The notes under the pieces are model-generated. The model saw nothing but the letters and a program-made list of their open reading frames with translations, was not told where the DNA came from and searched no databases. Source: Lachnospiraceae bacterium (GTDB taxonomy: Bacteria; Bacillota; Clostridia; Lachnospirales; Lachnospiraceae). Taken from it: DNA of 64,000 bases. Positions within the stretch are counted from its first letter, which is position 1; each line of letters starts with the position of its first letter. Below, piece after piece: positions 1-8,263 of the stretch. Location of the stretch: assembly GCA_910575835.1 (NCBI GenBank), contig CAJTGB010000015.1, positions 1 to 64,000 of the forward strand, written 5' to 3'. Made by a program: the position numbers and the translations under genes.

Positions 1-22
1 ATTTGAATTAAATGCATACGAT

Positions 23-70
23 GCAGCCCCCTTAAAAAAGTAATATAAACAAGGGCTGCGCCGCATTTTT
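23..70. terminator. Rho-independent terminator-like hairpin
   Basis: GCAGCCC (23-29) pairs with GGGCTGC (53-59), with an A/T-rich loop, and a run of six T follows at about 65-70. It probably ends a gene lying before the window. The rest of 71-250 is A/T-rich and shows no gene. Confidence 0.6.
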
Positions 71-253
71 TGGAGTTTATGTCAATAGTAAATATGCTGG
101 TTTTTATGGGCAAATTTTGTGCAATATTTTAATCGTATTAGTGGTTATGAATAAAGAAAGGCACAGAGAATCCCGTGCCAATTAAAAGAAACACTATATG
201 TTGTAGTTGATTGAGTTAGGTTGTTAACATTGTTTGAAAGACGGATAAATATA

Positions 254-283
254 TTGGCCTATTCTTAAAAAATATGATAAAAT
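254..283 (+). promoter_or_regulatory. Possible promoter for the Rpn-like gene
   Basis: TTGGCC (254-259) and TAAAAT (278-283) are separated by 18 bp and lie about 25 bp before the GTG start. The -35 match is weak, so this is a pattern-based guess. Confidence 0.35.
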
Positions 284-308
284 ACAAATAAAAGCAGGAG
301 GTGAGGCC

Positions 309-1268
309 GTGAATACAGATACTACCATAGCAAAAAATATCCGTGTGGCTGATGAAAAAGCCAGCTATGACGCGGCCTGTAAGCGGCTGCTTTCGGAAAA
401 GATTATTTTAGCATGGATTATGAAGAACTGCCTGGAAGAATATCGTGGCTGTGATGTGGAAGAGATTGCGGAAAAATATATTGAGGGCACGCCGCAGGTG
501 GGTGAAGCGGCAGTCGCTTTGGATGAATCCAACCGTGTTTCTATGATACAGGGAGCTGGAAATGAAGATACTTCTCTGACGGAGGGGACTGTTACCTATG
601 ATATTCGCTTTTTTGCGACAGCTCCTGTATCCGGTGAATTGATTCGTTTGATTATCAATATTGAAGCCCAAAATGATTTTTATCCGGGTTATCCGTTGAT
701 AAAGAGGGGAATCTATTACTGCAGCCGGATGATTTCTGCCCAATATGGAACAGAGTTTGCAAATTCCCACTATGAGGATATCAAAAAGGTATACAGCATA
801 TGGATTTGTATGAATCCGCCAAAGAGCCGTGAAAACAGTATTACCCGTTATTACATTGCGGAAGAGAATCTGGCGGGCAGTGTAAAGGAACGAAAAGCAG
901 ATTATGATTTGATGGCGGCTGTTATGATTTGTCTTGGGAAAGAGACGGATTCGGGTACGGATTTATTGAAACTGTTGAATGTGCTTCTGTCTACAGAAAC
1001 AGGTTCACAGGACAAGTGTCAGATATTGGAGGAAGATTTTCATATCAGAATGACTCAGACATTGGAAAGTGAGGTGTCGCTTATGTGTAATTTAAGTAAG
1101 GGTGTGGAGGAGAAAGGAATTCAGAAGGGAATTGATAAAGGAATCACAGCAATGATTTTAACACTGAAAGAGCTGCAGATATCAAGTGACGTTATTCTGA
1201 AACAAATCTGTGAAAAGTTTGGTCTGACAGAAGAAACAGCAGAAACGTACTTAAAAGAAATCTGTTAA
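309..1268 (+). CDS. Rpn-family PD-(D/E)XK nuclease/putative transposase
   Basis: This 319-residue protein resembles the Rpn family (recombination-promoting nuclease, often labelled PD-(D/E)XK nuclease family transposase), which is abundant in Lachnospiraceae. The nuclease core is around residues 95-150, with an Asp in TYDIRF and the acidic ExQ of NIEAQND after a short beta hairpin, as in other Rpn-like proteins. The C-terminal part (about 255-319) is rich in KG-repeat residues and looks like a helical tail typical of the family. The start is a GTG with AGGAGG 7-8 bases upstream. It stands alone between two hairpins. Family members have been linked to RecA-independent recombination; the true role of this one is unknown. 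Confidence 0.7.
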   Translation: MNTDTTIAKNIRVADEKASYDAACKRLLSEKIILAWIMKNCLEEYRGCDVEEIAEKYIEGTPQVGEAAVALDESNRVSMIQGAGNEDTSLTEGTVTYDIRFFATAPVSGELIRLIINIEAQNDFYPGYPLIKRGIYYCSRMISAQYGTEFANSHYEDIKKVYSIWICMNPPKSRENSITRYYIAEENLAGSVKERKADYDLMAAVMICLGKETDSGTDLLKLLNVLLSTETGSQDKCQILEEDFHIRMTQTLESEVSLMCNLSKGVEEKGIQKGIDKGITAMILTLKELQISSDVILKQICEKFGLTEETAETYLKEIC

Positions 1269-1270
1269 AT

Positions 1271-1307
1271 ATTTCAGGCAGAGCATTTTTTGTGTTCTGC
1301 CTGAAAT
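1271..1307. terminator. Hairpin after the Rpn-like gene
   Basis: ATTTCAGGCAGA (1271-1282) is exactly complementary to TCTGCCTGAAAT (1296-1307), with a 13-base T-rich loop. The trailing T tract is absent, so termination is likely but not certain. Confidence 0.55.
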
Positions 1308-1471
1308 AATACTATGAGATCTTTTGCACTTAGGCATGATGTGGAGCACCGTATCATATGTAAAGGCGAAGTTTTAAGGAAGGCCGGAAAGTGCAGAAAA
1401 GCTAAGATTTATAAGCATTCTGGCGCGTCATATGGTTAGCGCAACGAACAATAGTGAATTTGGAGGATTTA

Positions 1472-2272
1472 ATGATACTTGTTACGGGGGCAAATGGATT
1501 TGTCGGCCATAAAATAATGAAGATATGTGAGGATACAATTGCTGCACCATCTCTTCGCAATGTAAGACAAGAAGATGTGAATCGTATCATCGGAGAAAGC
1601 GATGCAGATGTCATTATCCACACTGCTGCTATTTCCGATATAGGAGTGTGTCAGGCGGATCCGGACGCCTCTTATTATACAAATGTGCAAGTCCCGCTTT
1701 TTATTGCAAAAGCATCAAAAGGCAGGAAATTAATCTGCTTTAGTTCCGATCAGGTTTACAGCGGATGTAATGAAAAAGGCCCATATTGTGAGGATACGGT
1801 AAAACCAGGAAATATATATGCAGAACATAAGATAGAAATGGAGCAGAGAGTATTAGAGATCAAACCCGATGCAGTGATGCTGCGCGCTGAATGGATGTAT
1901 GATTACTATTTGAAAAAATCAAACTATTTTATGAATATTATCAATGCAGAAGTAACGGTTTCATTTAGTTCCAGTCAGTTCAGGGGCATTACATATTTGA
2001 AGGAAGTAGCGGAAAACATGGAAAAAGTAATTGCTTTACCGGGCGGCATATATAATTTTGGAAGTGAAACAACAAAATCGATGTATGATATTACTCAAGA
2101 ATTTATTGAATTATTGGGTAAAAAAGTGAGATTAGAAGATAGTTCTCCAAGGCATAACTTATGGATGAACTGTGGTAAAGCTAAAAAGTATGGTGTAAAA
2201 TTCAGCACTGTTATAGACGGCTTGCTCAAATGTGCGAAAGATAATAATATCTTTACCGAAAGCTGTTTGTAA
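1472..2272 (+). CDS. RmlD-like sugar-nucleotide reductase (SDR family)
   Basis: This 266-residue protein belongs to the extended short-chain dehydrogenase group around dTDP-4-dehydrorhamnose reductase (RmlD). The Rossmann motif GANGFVGHK is at the N-terminus, the catalytic Tyr and Lys are in NIYAEHK, and the SSDQVY strand matches RmlD-type enzymes. A GTG start 18 bases earlier is possible, but GGAGG lies immediately before the ATG at 1472, so that start is preferred. No other rhamnose or polysaccharide genes are nearby, so the substrate cannot be assigned. The gene is A/T-richer than the core genes of the window and sits in a patch with gene fragments, which suggests transfer or decay around it. 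Confidence 0.65.
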   Translation: MILVTGANGFVGHKIMKICEDTIAAPSLRNVRQEDVNRIIGESDADVIIHTAAISDIGVCQADPDASYYTNVQVPLFIAKASKGRKLICFSSDQVYSGCNEKGPYCEDTVKPGNIYAEHKIEMEQRVLEIKPDAVMLRAEWMYDYYLKKSNYFMNIINAEVTVSFSSSQFRGITYLKEVAENMEKVIALPGGIYNFGSETTKSMYDITQEFIELLGKKVRLEDSSPRHNLWMNCGKAKKYGVKFSTVIDGLLKCAKDNNIFTESCL

Positions 2273-2284
2273 AGAGTGAACGCA

Positions 2285-2413
2285 GCACGGAGATAGCAAT
2301 TGGGTCTCTCTTTCGCGATACCCTGTAGGAGATATGCCGAATCGTCGCTTGAAGCAGTTGGAAAAGTAGTATATATCTGAAAATCCGTATTTCAGAGCGA
2401 TAGGATTCTTCAT
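2285..2413 (-). pseudogene. Remnant of an AraC-family regulator
   Basis: On the minus strand, a reading frame starting at 2413 encodes the last helix-turn-helix of an AraC-type DNA-binding domain: IALKYGFSDIYYFSN followed by CFKRRFGISPTGYRE. Only about 35 residues remain. The first half of the DNA-binding domain and any sensor domain are missing, and the frame runs on into unrelated sequence opposite the RmlD-like gene. It is best read as the 3' stump of a deleted regulator gene. Confidence 0.6.
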
Positions 2414-2436
2414 AGGTATAAAGGAGTGGAAAGCCT

Positions 2437-2565
2437 ATGTATTTATTTACGGAAGTTATCTTTTATTCTGGACAACGAAAGTATTTGCCGAAAAATGGTT
2501 ACCGTCCGGATGCCATATTTAACGAAACTATTAAAATGCTTGCCGATCATTTAAAAGCGGGGGAC
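2437..2565 (+). pseudogene. Possible gene fragment of about 43 codons
   Basis: A plus-strand frame begins MYLFTEVIFYSGQRKYLP and continues GYRPDAIFNE before running into the antisense of the clpP-like gene. The first 25-45 residues look like genuine protein, vaguely like the EF-Tu-like beta-barrel proteins of Firmicutes, while the rest does not. There is a GGAG 8-10 bases before the ATG. I read it as the 5' stump of a gene truncated by the junction near 2540-2565. The family assignment is weak. Confidence 0.3.
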
Positions 2566-3153
2566 AGCCGAAGGGATAACGGAATCTATCAGACCATATG
2601 CCAGAGCTTCATCTGCACTCATATAATTATCTCTGTCCGTGTCTCTTTCGATTTCTTCCACAGTCCGCCCTGTATTTTCTGCCAAAATGCGATTTAACCT
2701 TTGCTTGTTTTTTTGTATAAGGTCTGACACTATCCGCACATCACTGGCTTGTCCCTGAATACCGCTGCCATGGATAGAAGGCTGGTGGATCATGATCTCA
2801 GAATTGGGTAATGCCATACGTTTTCCATGAGCGCCGCCCGCTAATAAAAAAGCGCCGAAGCTTGCCGCCCGCCCTATGCATATCGTAGAAACGTCACATT
2901 TGATATATTGCATAGTGTCATAAATCGCAAATCCAGAAGTTATAGAACCTCCGGGGCTGTTAATATATAGCTGGATATCTCTATCAGGGTCTTGTGCTTC
3001 TAAGAAGAGTAACTGCGCTATGATTAAGCTTGCGGAAGTATCACAGACCTCCTCGCCCAGAAAAATTATTCTGTCTGACAATAGATGTGAAAATATATCA
3101 TAGCTTCTCTCTCCGTGACCGGTTTGTTCAATGACGTAAGGAATCGTACTCAT
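2551..3153 (-). CDS. ClpP-type serine protease, stand-alone paralogue
   Basis: This 200-residue protein matches full-length ClpP, the proteolytic subunit that forms tetradecamers and degrades proteins fed by Clp ATPases. The catalytic triad is complete: Ser98 in [10 protein letters not shown], His123 in MIHQPS and Asp171 in [10 protein letters not shown]. The N-terminal hydrophobic-patch region ([10 protein letters not shown]) is conserved. It differs from a housekeeping ClpP at GRAASFG in place of the usual GMAASMG. No clpX or other Clp ATPase is adjacent. Its start overlaps the stop of the upstream AraC-type gene by 4 bases (ATGA), so the two are co-translated. This looks like an accessory ClpP under its own regulator rather than the chromosomal clpP. 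Confidence 0.85.
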   Translation of the reverse strand: MSTIPYVIEQTGHGERSYDIFSHLLSDRIIFLGEEVCDTSASLIIAQLLFLEAQDPDRDIQLYINSPGGSITSGFAIYDTMQYIKCDVSTICIGRAASFGAFLLAGGAHGKRMALPNSEIMIHQPSIHGSGIQGQASDVRIVSDLIQKNKQRLNRILAENTGRTVEEIERDTDRDNYMSADEALAYGLIDSVIPSAVPRF

Positions 3154-3569
3154 GCTGCAATCTCCTTAATCTCTGCAAATAATTTGCAATATACAGGAAT
3201 AAGTGAATAACACATAGAAATCCTGCTCTGTTTTGGCGTAAAGATCCCGATATCCCTGTAGATCTTGGGCGGATACAAGTAAACTTGTTTAAAGGCATAT
3301 GAAAATGATTGCGGCGAATCATATCCGGCTTCATATGCGATTTCAATTATCGGTTTATCTGTCTTAACCAGCTTTTCGGCAGCAGCCGTAAGCCTGCGGT
3401 TTTGTAAATATTTATAGATGGTGATCCCCGTATGTTCTGTAAACATGCGGTTAAGATAGAACTTGGAATAGCCGATATTCTTCGATATATCATCTAAGTT
3501 GATTTCTTCTTCTAAATTTCTTTCAATGTAATCTATGACTTTTTTAACAGCTTCTTTCTGGTTTCTCAT
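3150..3569 (-). CDS. AraC-family regulator consisting mainly of the DNA-binding domain
   Basis: This 139-residue protein carries a two-HTH AraC/XylS DNA-binding domain at about residues 5-105, with the second helix pair in [21 protein letters not shown]. About 35 residues follow, with no recognisable ligand domain. Such short MarA/SoxS-like regulators act by their abundance or keep only a remnant sensor. The start at 3569 is chosen because AAGGAGG lies 6-7 bases before it; an ATG 18 bases further upstream has no such site. The gene overlaps the clpP-like gene by 4 bases and probably controls that unit or itself. Confidence 0.8.
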   Translation of the reverse strand: MRNQKEAVKKVIDYIERNLEEEINLDDISKNIGYSKFYLNRMFTEHTGITIYKYLQNRRLTAAAEKLVKTDKPIIEIAYEAGYDSPQSFSYAFKQVYLYPPKIYRDIGIFTPKQSRISMCYSLIPVYCKLFAEIKEIAA

Positions 3570-3660
3570 TAGATATCCTCCTTGCATTCGTGATCATTAT
3601 AGCAAGCTCAGATGTATATGTCTTAATAAAAAGTGCTGTTTTTTATATTAAACTATCTTT

Positions 3661-3700
3661 TTGCAGTTAAACGACGTTATAGTATATAGAAAGCGCTTTC
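3661..3700 (+). promoter_or_regulatory. Promoter with cre-like palindrome before the ECF sigma operon
   Basis: TTGCAG (3661-3666) and TATATA (3683-3688) are 16 bp apart. Directly after the -10 box lies the perfect 12-bp palindrome GAAAGCGCTTTC (3689-3700). Its core AAGCGCTT fits the CcpA catabolite-responsive element pattern (AARCGYTT). The site would overlap the transcription start, a position expected for repression. Confidence 0.5.
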
Positions 3701-3740
3701 GAGATATAAATGAGCCGGTACGCCGGGAAGGGAGGGGATC

Positions 3741-4268
3741 GTGATTATAGACTTGGATGAGGATTTTCTGCTTGTGCAGAAAATGCGTATGGGAGATGAA
3801 GAAGCCTTTGAGCGTTTTGTCAGAAAATACTATGCGGAAATATTGAAATACTGCCGCATACATATTAAGGATTACGGATACGCAGAGGATATGACGCAGG
3901 AAACCTTCACGCGTTTTTTCCGAACTTTCAAGCAATATAAGCATTATGGAAAGGCAGTGAACTATCTGTATGTCATTGCAGCCAATGCCTGCAAAGATTA
4001 TCACAGGAAGAGAAAAGAGCTCCTGCTTGAAGATCTGCCTAAGATCCCGGATGAGAAGATAGATGGTATAGAAAATACCATAATGATAACGGAAGCTTTG
4101 GATACTCTTTCTGAGGAATTGAGGGAAACGGCAGTTTTGTTTTTTATACAGGAACGCAGACAAAAAGATATCGCCGCTATTCTGGGAATCGGTGTTTCGC
4201 TTGTCAAATACAGGATACGAAGAGCGAGAGAATTATTGTCTGAGTATTTGGGAAAGGAGAATATATGA
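3741..4268 (+). CDS. ECF-type RNA polymerase sigma factor
   Basis: This 175-residue sigma-70 family factor has only regions 2 and 4. Region 2 is at about 15-85, including GYAEDMTQETFTRFF. Region 4 is at about 115-170, with the helix-turn-helix RRQKDIAAILGIGVSLVKYR. It starts with GTG preceded by GGGAGGGG. The stop overlaps the start of the next gene by 4 bases (ATGA), so the sigma factor and a six-helix membrane protein are co-translated. That membrane protein occupies the place of an anti-sigma factor, though it shows no zinc-binding anti-sigma motif. A likely job is to control the ABC exporter genes downstream in response to an envelope signal or substrate. Confidence 0.85.
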   Translation: MIIDLDEDFLLVQKMRMGDEEAFERFVRKYYAEILKYCRIHIKDYGYAEDMTQETFTRFFRTFKQYKHYGKAVNYLYVIAANACKDYHRKRKELLLEDLPKIPDEKIDGIENTIMITEALDTLSEELRETAVLFFIQERRQKDIAAILGIGVSLVKYRIRRARELLSEYLGKENI

Positions 4269-5026
4269 GTCTGTCAGATCATCAGCTTAAGAAGCATCTT
4301 GGTGCAAAAGATAAAGTTATTTATATAGAGAAAGGGTTACAGGAAACCATACGGAAGTCAAGAGCAGCATTCGAGGAAAGCGAAGCGGAAGAACTTATTT
4401 CACATGCTGAATTTCTCTATCAGCAGAGCAGATATATCCATAAACGATGGTGGATCCTGCAGGGAGTGCTCCTGTTCCTGCTCTGGCTCACACTCTGGCT
4501 TACGGAGAGCAATGTCTGTATACAGAGGTATATGGGGATCGCGGCTTCTCTATTCGCGGTCTTATTATTACCGGAACTCTGGAAAAACCGAAATGCGAAT
4601 GCTTTAGAGATCGAGAGCGTATCGTACTATTCTTTGAGGCAGATTTATTCGGCCAGGATCTTCGCATTTGCCTTGGTAGATTTGCTGCTGCTGAGCGTCT
4701 TTACTCTGATGGTAATGCTGCCCGGGGAAGTATTTGCCGAGGAAATGCTGATTCAGTTTTTTCTTCCTTATCTTGTGACGTGCTGTATCTGTTTTCGGGT
4801 ATTATCCAGCAGAAGGATCGGTTCGGAGGTATTTGCTCTCTTCTTATGTGTTGTCTGGTGCCTGATATGGACGCAGATAGTATCAAATGAAGAAATATAT
4901 GGAGCGGTTTCTATGCCTGTATGGTTCGCAATGACGGCCGCCGCCGCGTTTTATCTGGCGTATTGCGTATATAGAGGGCAGAATAACTGCACAGCAATGT
5001 GGGAGGTGAACACATTATGGAATTGA
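4265..5026 (+). CDS. Six-helix membrane protein of an ECF sigma/ABC operon
   Basis: This 253-residue protein has a cytoplasmic N-terminal segment of about 58 residues rich in charged helix formers. About six membrane helices follow, at roughly 60-78, 85-105, 125-148, 158-176, 185-203 and 215-235. No catalytic motif is visible. It lies between the sigma factor and the ABC ATPase, overlapping both by 4 and 10 bases. It could be an anti-sigma-like partner whose soluble N-terminus holds the sigma factor, or an accessory permease subunit. I do not recognise a named family. Confidence 0.7.
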   Translation: MSLSDHQLKKHLGAKDKVIYIEKGLQETIRKSRAAFEESEAEELISHAEFLYQQSRYIHKRWWILQGVLLFLLWLTLWLTESNVCIQRYMGIAASLFAVLLLPELWKNRNANALEIESVSYYSLRQIYSARIFAFALVDLLLLSVFTLMVMLPGEVFAEEMLIQFFLPYLVTCCICFRVLSSRRIGSEVFALFLCVVWCLIWTQIVSNEEIYGAVSMPVWFAMTAAAAFYLAYCVYRGQNNCTAMWEVNTLWN

Positions 5027-5904
5027 AGTTAACTAATTTGACAAAAGAATTTAAAGATATAACTGCCGTGAGGAATATATCTTATACGATGAGCACGGGG
5101 GTCTATGGACTGTTAGGAGTCAACGGGGCGGGGAAGACTACGCTTATGCGTATGCTGTGCACCTTATTGAAGCCGTCGGGGGGAAGTATTACCTGGAATG
5201 GCGCCGATATATTTGAAATGGACGGGGAATACCGGAAGATACTCGGGTATCTTCCGCAGGATTTTGGATTTTATCCAGATTTTACGGTTTACGATTACCT
5301 GATGTATACAGCCTCTATTAAGGGATTGCGCCCGGTTACCGCAAAACAGCGCATAAAGATCCTGTTGCGGCAGGTTGGGATGGAGAAAACAGCGCATAAG
5401 AAAATGAAAAAGTTATCAGGCGGGATGAAGCGCCGTGTGGGGATCGCACAGGCAATGCTTGGAAATCCCCAAATACTGATTCTTGATGAGCCGACTGCCG
5501 GACTGGATCCAAGTGAGAGGGTCCGGTTTCGTAACCTGATCAGTGAACTTGCAGACGAGCGCCTGGTTCTGCTTTCTACTCATATCGTATCGGATATCGA
5601 GTATATCGCAGGTGAAATACTTCTGATGAAAGCCGGGGAGATCCGCGCAGCCGGAACGTCCAGGGAGCTGATAGCCGAGATGCCTGAACAGGTATGGAGC
5701 GTGGCGGCTGCAAAAGAGGAAATAGATTTTTATATGCAAGCTTATAAAGTGTCCAATATAAAGACGACACGGCAAGGGGCAGAGCTGCGTATCATTTCTT
5801 CAGATAAACCGGCAGAATGCGCGGTGTTAGAAGAGGCAACGCTGGAAGATTTGTTTTTGGATTACTTTGGTGAAAGAACGGGTGAGCAAAATGACGAGAT
5901 ATGA
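5017..5904 (+). CDS. ABC transporter ATP-binding protein
   Basis: This 295-residue ATPase has Walker A GVNGAGKTT near residue 35, the signature LSGGMKRR, Walker B LILDEPTAGLD and a switch His in STHIVSD. The last 70-80 residues form the extra C-terminal domain common in drug and bacteriocin exporters. The start at 5017 follows GGGAGGTG by 8 bases; a GTG 18 bases earlier coincides with that ribosome site and is unlikely. It pairs with the permease directly downstream, which it overlaps, and is co-transcribed with the ECF sigma factor. Confidence 0.88.
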   Translation: MELKLTNLTKEFKDITAVRNISYTMSTGVYGLLGVNGAGKTTLMRMLCTLLKPSGGSITWNGADIFEMDGEYRKILGYLPQDFGFYPDFTVYDYLMYTASIKGLRPVTAKQRIKILLRQVGMEKTAHKKMKKLSGGMKRRVGIAQAMLGNPQILILDEPTAGLDPSERVRFRNLISELADERLVLLSTHIVSDIEYIAGEILLMKAGEIRAAGTSRELIAEMPEQVWSVAAAKEEIDFYMQAYKVSNIKTTRQGAELRIISSDKPAECAVLEEATLEDLFLDYFGERTGEQNDEI

Positions 5905-7117
5905 AGTTAAGAAGGTATTTGCGAAGACAAGCAGTAAGATCGCAGTTATGCTGCTGCTTTTTGTAATGGGTATTACTTGCTTTTTTGCACTGGATATTAC
6001 TTATGTGGATGAAAACGGCAGCACCAGGGAAGGCCTGGCTGCGGTTTCCGGGTTAAAGGCGGCGCAGAAGGAATGGGCGGGCTGTCTGGACGAAGAAAAG
6101 ATACGGAAGGTGATTGCAGAAAACCGGCGTATACAGAATACACCGGAAGCGCTGGCACAGGATATCACTCAAAAAGAGATCGCTTACAGTTGGGGACAGG
6201 GGATAAAAGAAATACGAAATCTGCTGAATTGCGCTTATGCAAAGGGATTGCGGGAGTATGATTATTATCTGGCAGATTCTTTGACCGAAGAAGACGCCGC
6301 GGATTTTTACAGAAACAGAACAAGGCTTCTGCGGGAATGGCTGGAAGGAGAAGCGAAGGATCAATTTACCGATGAAGAAAAAGAATACCTGATCGGGCAA
6401 TACGGCCGCATGGATACGCCTTTGTATTATGACTATATGGAGGGATGGCAGCAGCTATTTAAATTTGCGCCGACGGTTGTAATGCTTACCATGTTGATCC
6501 TGGGTTATCTTGTGGCTGGAATTTTTTCCAATGAATTTGCATGGAGATCAGACGCCGTCTTATTTTCGAGTTTCTATGGCAGGAATAAGGCGGTAACATC
6601 CAAGATCAAGGCTGGATTTTGTGTTGTGACTGCAGTGTATTCGGCGGTTTTCACAATATATACAGGAATTGTGCTTCTGTATCTGGGTACGGACGGATGG
6701 AACCTTCCGATTCAGTCAAGCTGGATTTCGTGGAAATGTTTTTATAATATCACGAATCTGCAGAAGTATCTTTTTATCATAGGAGGAGGGTATGTCGGAT
6801 GCTTGTTTCTCTCTTTTTTAAGTATGCTTGTATCTGTGAAAACAAGGTCGGCGGTGCCGGCGGTTATGGTGCCGGTCCTGGTGATTTTTATTCCGTCTTT
6901 TATAGCCAATATAGGCAGTCCTTTTGTAAATAAGATCATTGGGCTGCTGCCTGATCAATTGCTGCAGGCAGGGGAAGCGCTTAATTATTTTAATCTGTAT
7001 TCGGTGGGAGGAAGGATCACCGGAGAACTGCCGGTCATACTCATTTTATATACGATTCTGACGATCGTGATCCTGCCTGTCCTGTATCAAACATACCGGC
7101 GCATGCAAATAGGATGA
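5891..7117 (+). CDS. ABC-2-type permease
   Basis: This protein of about 408 residues has one N-terminal membrane helix (about 15-35), a soluble extracytoplasmic region of roughly 150 residues, and a C-terminal bundle of five helices ending near residue 400. This is the usual layout of ABC-2 exporters of the NatB/bacitracin type. The ATG at 5891 overlaps the ATPase stop by 14 bases; GTG 5882 and TTG 5867 are alternative starts. With the upstream ATPase it would export a peptide, lipid or drug that cannot be named from sequence. Confidence 0.8.
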   Translation: MTRYEVKKVFAKTSSKIAVMLLLFVMGITCFFALDITYVDENGSTREGLAAVSGLKAAQKEWAGCLDEEKIRKVIAENRRIQNTPEALAQDITQKEIAYSWGQGIKEIRNLLNCAYAKGLREYDYYLADSLTEEDAADFYRNRTRLLREWLEGEAKDQFTDEEKEYLIGQYGRMDTPLYYDYMEGWQQLFKFAPTVVMLTMLILGYLVAGIFSNEFAWRSDAVLFSSFYGRNKAVTSKIKAGFCVVTAVYSAVFTIYTGIVLLYLGTDGWNLPIQSSWISWKCFYNITNLQKYLFIIGGGYVGCLFLSFLSMLVSVKTRSAVPAVMVPVLVIFIPSFIANIGSPFVNKIIGLLPDQLLQAGEALNYFNLYSVGGRITGELPVILILYTILTIVILPVLYQTYRRMQIG

Positions 7118-7132
7118 TCGGGAGAATTTGCA

Positions 7133-7161
7133 TTGAGCAGATGCGGGAAACATGATAAAAT
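7133..7161 (+). promoter_or_regulatory. Promoter for the S66 peptidase gene
   Basis: TTGAGC (7133-7138) and TAAAAT (7156-7161) are 17 bp apart and lie 41 bp before the ATG at 7203. Both boxes match the sigma-A consensus moderately. Confidence 0.45.
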
Positions 7162-7202
7162 AAGTACATTATAAAGGTCAATGGAGCACAAGGAGGATTG
7201 CT

Positions 7203-8237
7203 ATGATCAAACCGAGAAAATTAAATAAGGGAGACAGAATCGCCATTGTCAGCTTATCCTGGGGAGGTCTGGGCGATCCGGCTGCCATCCATAAGTACCG
7301 CATTGCGAAAGAACGGCTGGAACATGACTTTGGATTGGAAGTGACCTGTATGCCCCATGCGTTAAGCGGGAGTGAGTTTGTAGCGGAGAACCCAGGGCTT
7401 CGGGCGCAGGATTTGATGGATGCATTCAGGGATCCGTCTATATCCGCTGTGTTCAGTGCGATTGGAGGGGATGATTCTATCCGGATCCTGCCGTATGTGG
7501 ATCTGGATGTGATCAGAGATAATCCTAAGATTTTTATGGGGTATTCGGACACGACCATCAGCCATCTTATCATGCACAAAGCCGGTTTGTGCTCCTTCTA
7601 TGGACCGTCGGTCATGTGTGAATTCGGGGAGTATGTCAAGATGTTCGATTACACCAGGAGAGCGGTGGAGGACATTTTATTCGGGACGTGGGAAGAATAT
7701 GATCTGCTTCCCAGCCCGGAATGGACGGACGACTATATCACATGGCAGGAAAGCAATATCCATGTTTCCCATAAGATGAAAAAGGACACGCATGGATACG
7801 AAGTACTGAATGGGAGCGGTACGGCGAGAGGCCGTCTGCTGGGCGGCTGTATCGATGTATTTATGATGGCGGTGGGGACCTCTGTGTGGCCTGCTTTGGA
7901 CGAATGGAAGGATGCGATCCTGTTCTTTGAGACGAGCGAAGAGAAGCCTTCTCCAGAGTACATCGTGTATATGCTGAGAAATCTGGCCGCACAGGGAATC
8001 CTTAATGTAATCAACGGGATCATAGTAGGGAAGCCTAAGGATGAAGCCTATTATGAAGAGTATAAGGAGGCAATCCTTAGGGTGGTTCTTTTGGAAGAAC
8101 ATCTGGACGGTCTGCCTGTTATCTATAATGTCAATATCGGACACGCGAAGCCGATCGGAATCCTTCCTTATGGGATCGAGACAGAGTTGGATTGTGATAA
8201 TAAGCGTATCCGTTTTTTAGAATCACCTACGGTTTGA
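7203..8237 (+). CDS. S66-family peptidase (LD-carboxypeptidase/MccF-like)
   Basis: This 344-residue protein belongs to peptidase family S66, whose members cleave LD-peptide bonds in murein tetrapeptide or inactivate microcin C-type acyl-adenylates (MccF). The nucleophile is Ser115 in MGYSDTT, preceded by the SAIGGDDS loop that forms the active-site wall. The C-terminal part (about 225-344) holds the expected Glu (FETSEEKPSP) and His (NIGHAKP). There is no signal peptide, which fits a cytosolic recycling or resistance enzyme. AAGGAGG is 6-7 bases before the ATG. Length fits the MccF-like branch better than short LdcA. Confidence 0.82.
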   Translation: MIKPRKLNKGDRIAIVSLSWGGLGDPAAIHKYRIAKERLEHDFGLEVTCMPHALSGSEFVAENPGLRAQDLMDAFRDPSISAVFSAIGGDDSIRILPYVDLDVIRDNPKIFMGYSDTTISHLIMHKAGLCSFYGPSVMCEFGEYVKMFDYTRRAVEDILFGTWEEYDLLPSPEWTDDYITWQESNIHVSHKMKKDTHGYEVLNGSGTARGRLLGGCIDVFMMAVGTSVWPALDEWKDAILFFETSEEKPSPEYIVYMLRNLAAQGILNVINGIIVGKPKDEAYYEEYKEAILRVVLLEEHLDGLPVIYNVNIGHAKPIGILPYGIETELDCDNKRIRFLESPTV

Positions 8238-8263
8238 GTTTTTATTTTGAAAGGAGACGGAAG

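Noticed and set aside
2437-2697. A complete 86-residue gene
   Set aside because: The second half is the exact antisense of the clpP-like gene; only the first 43 or so codons can be real.
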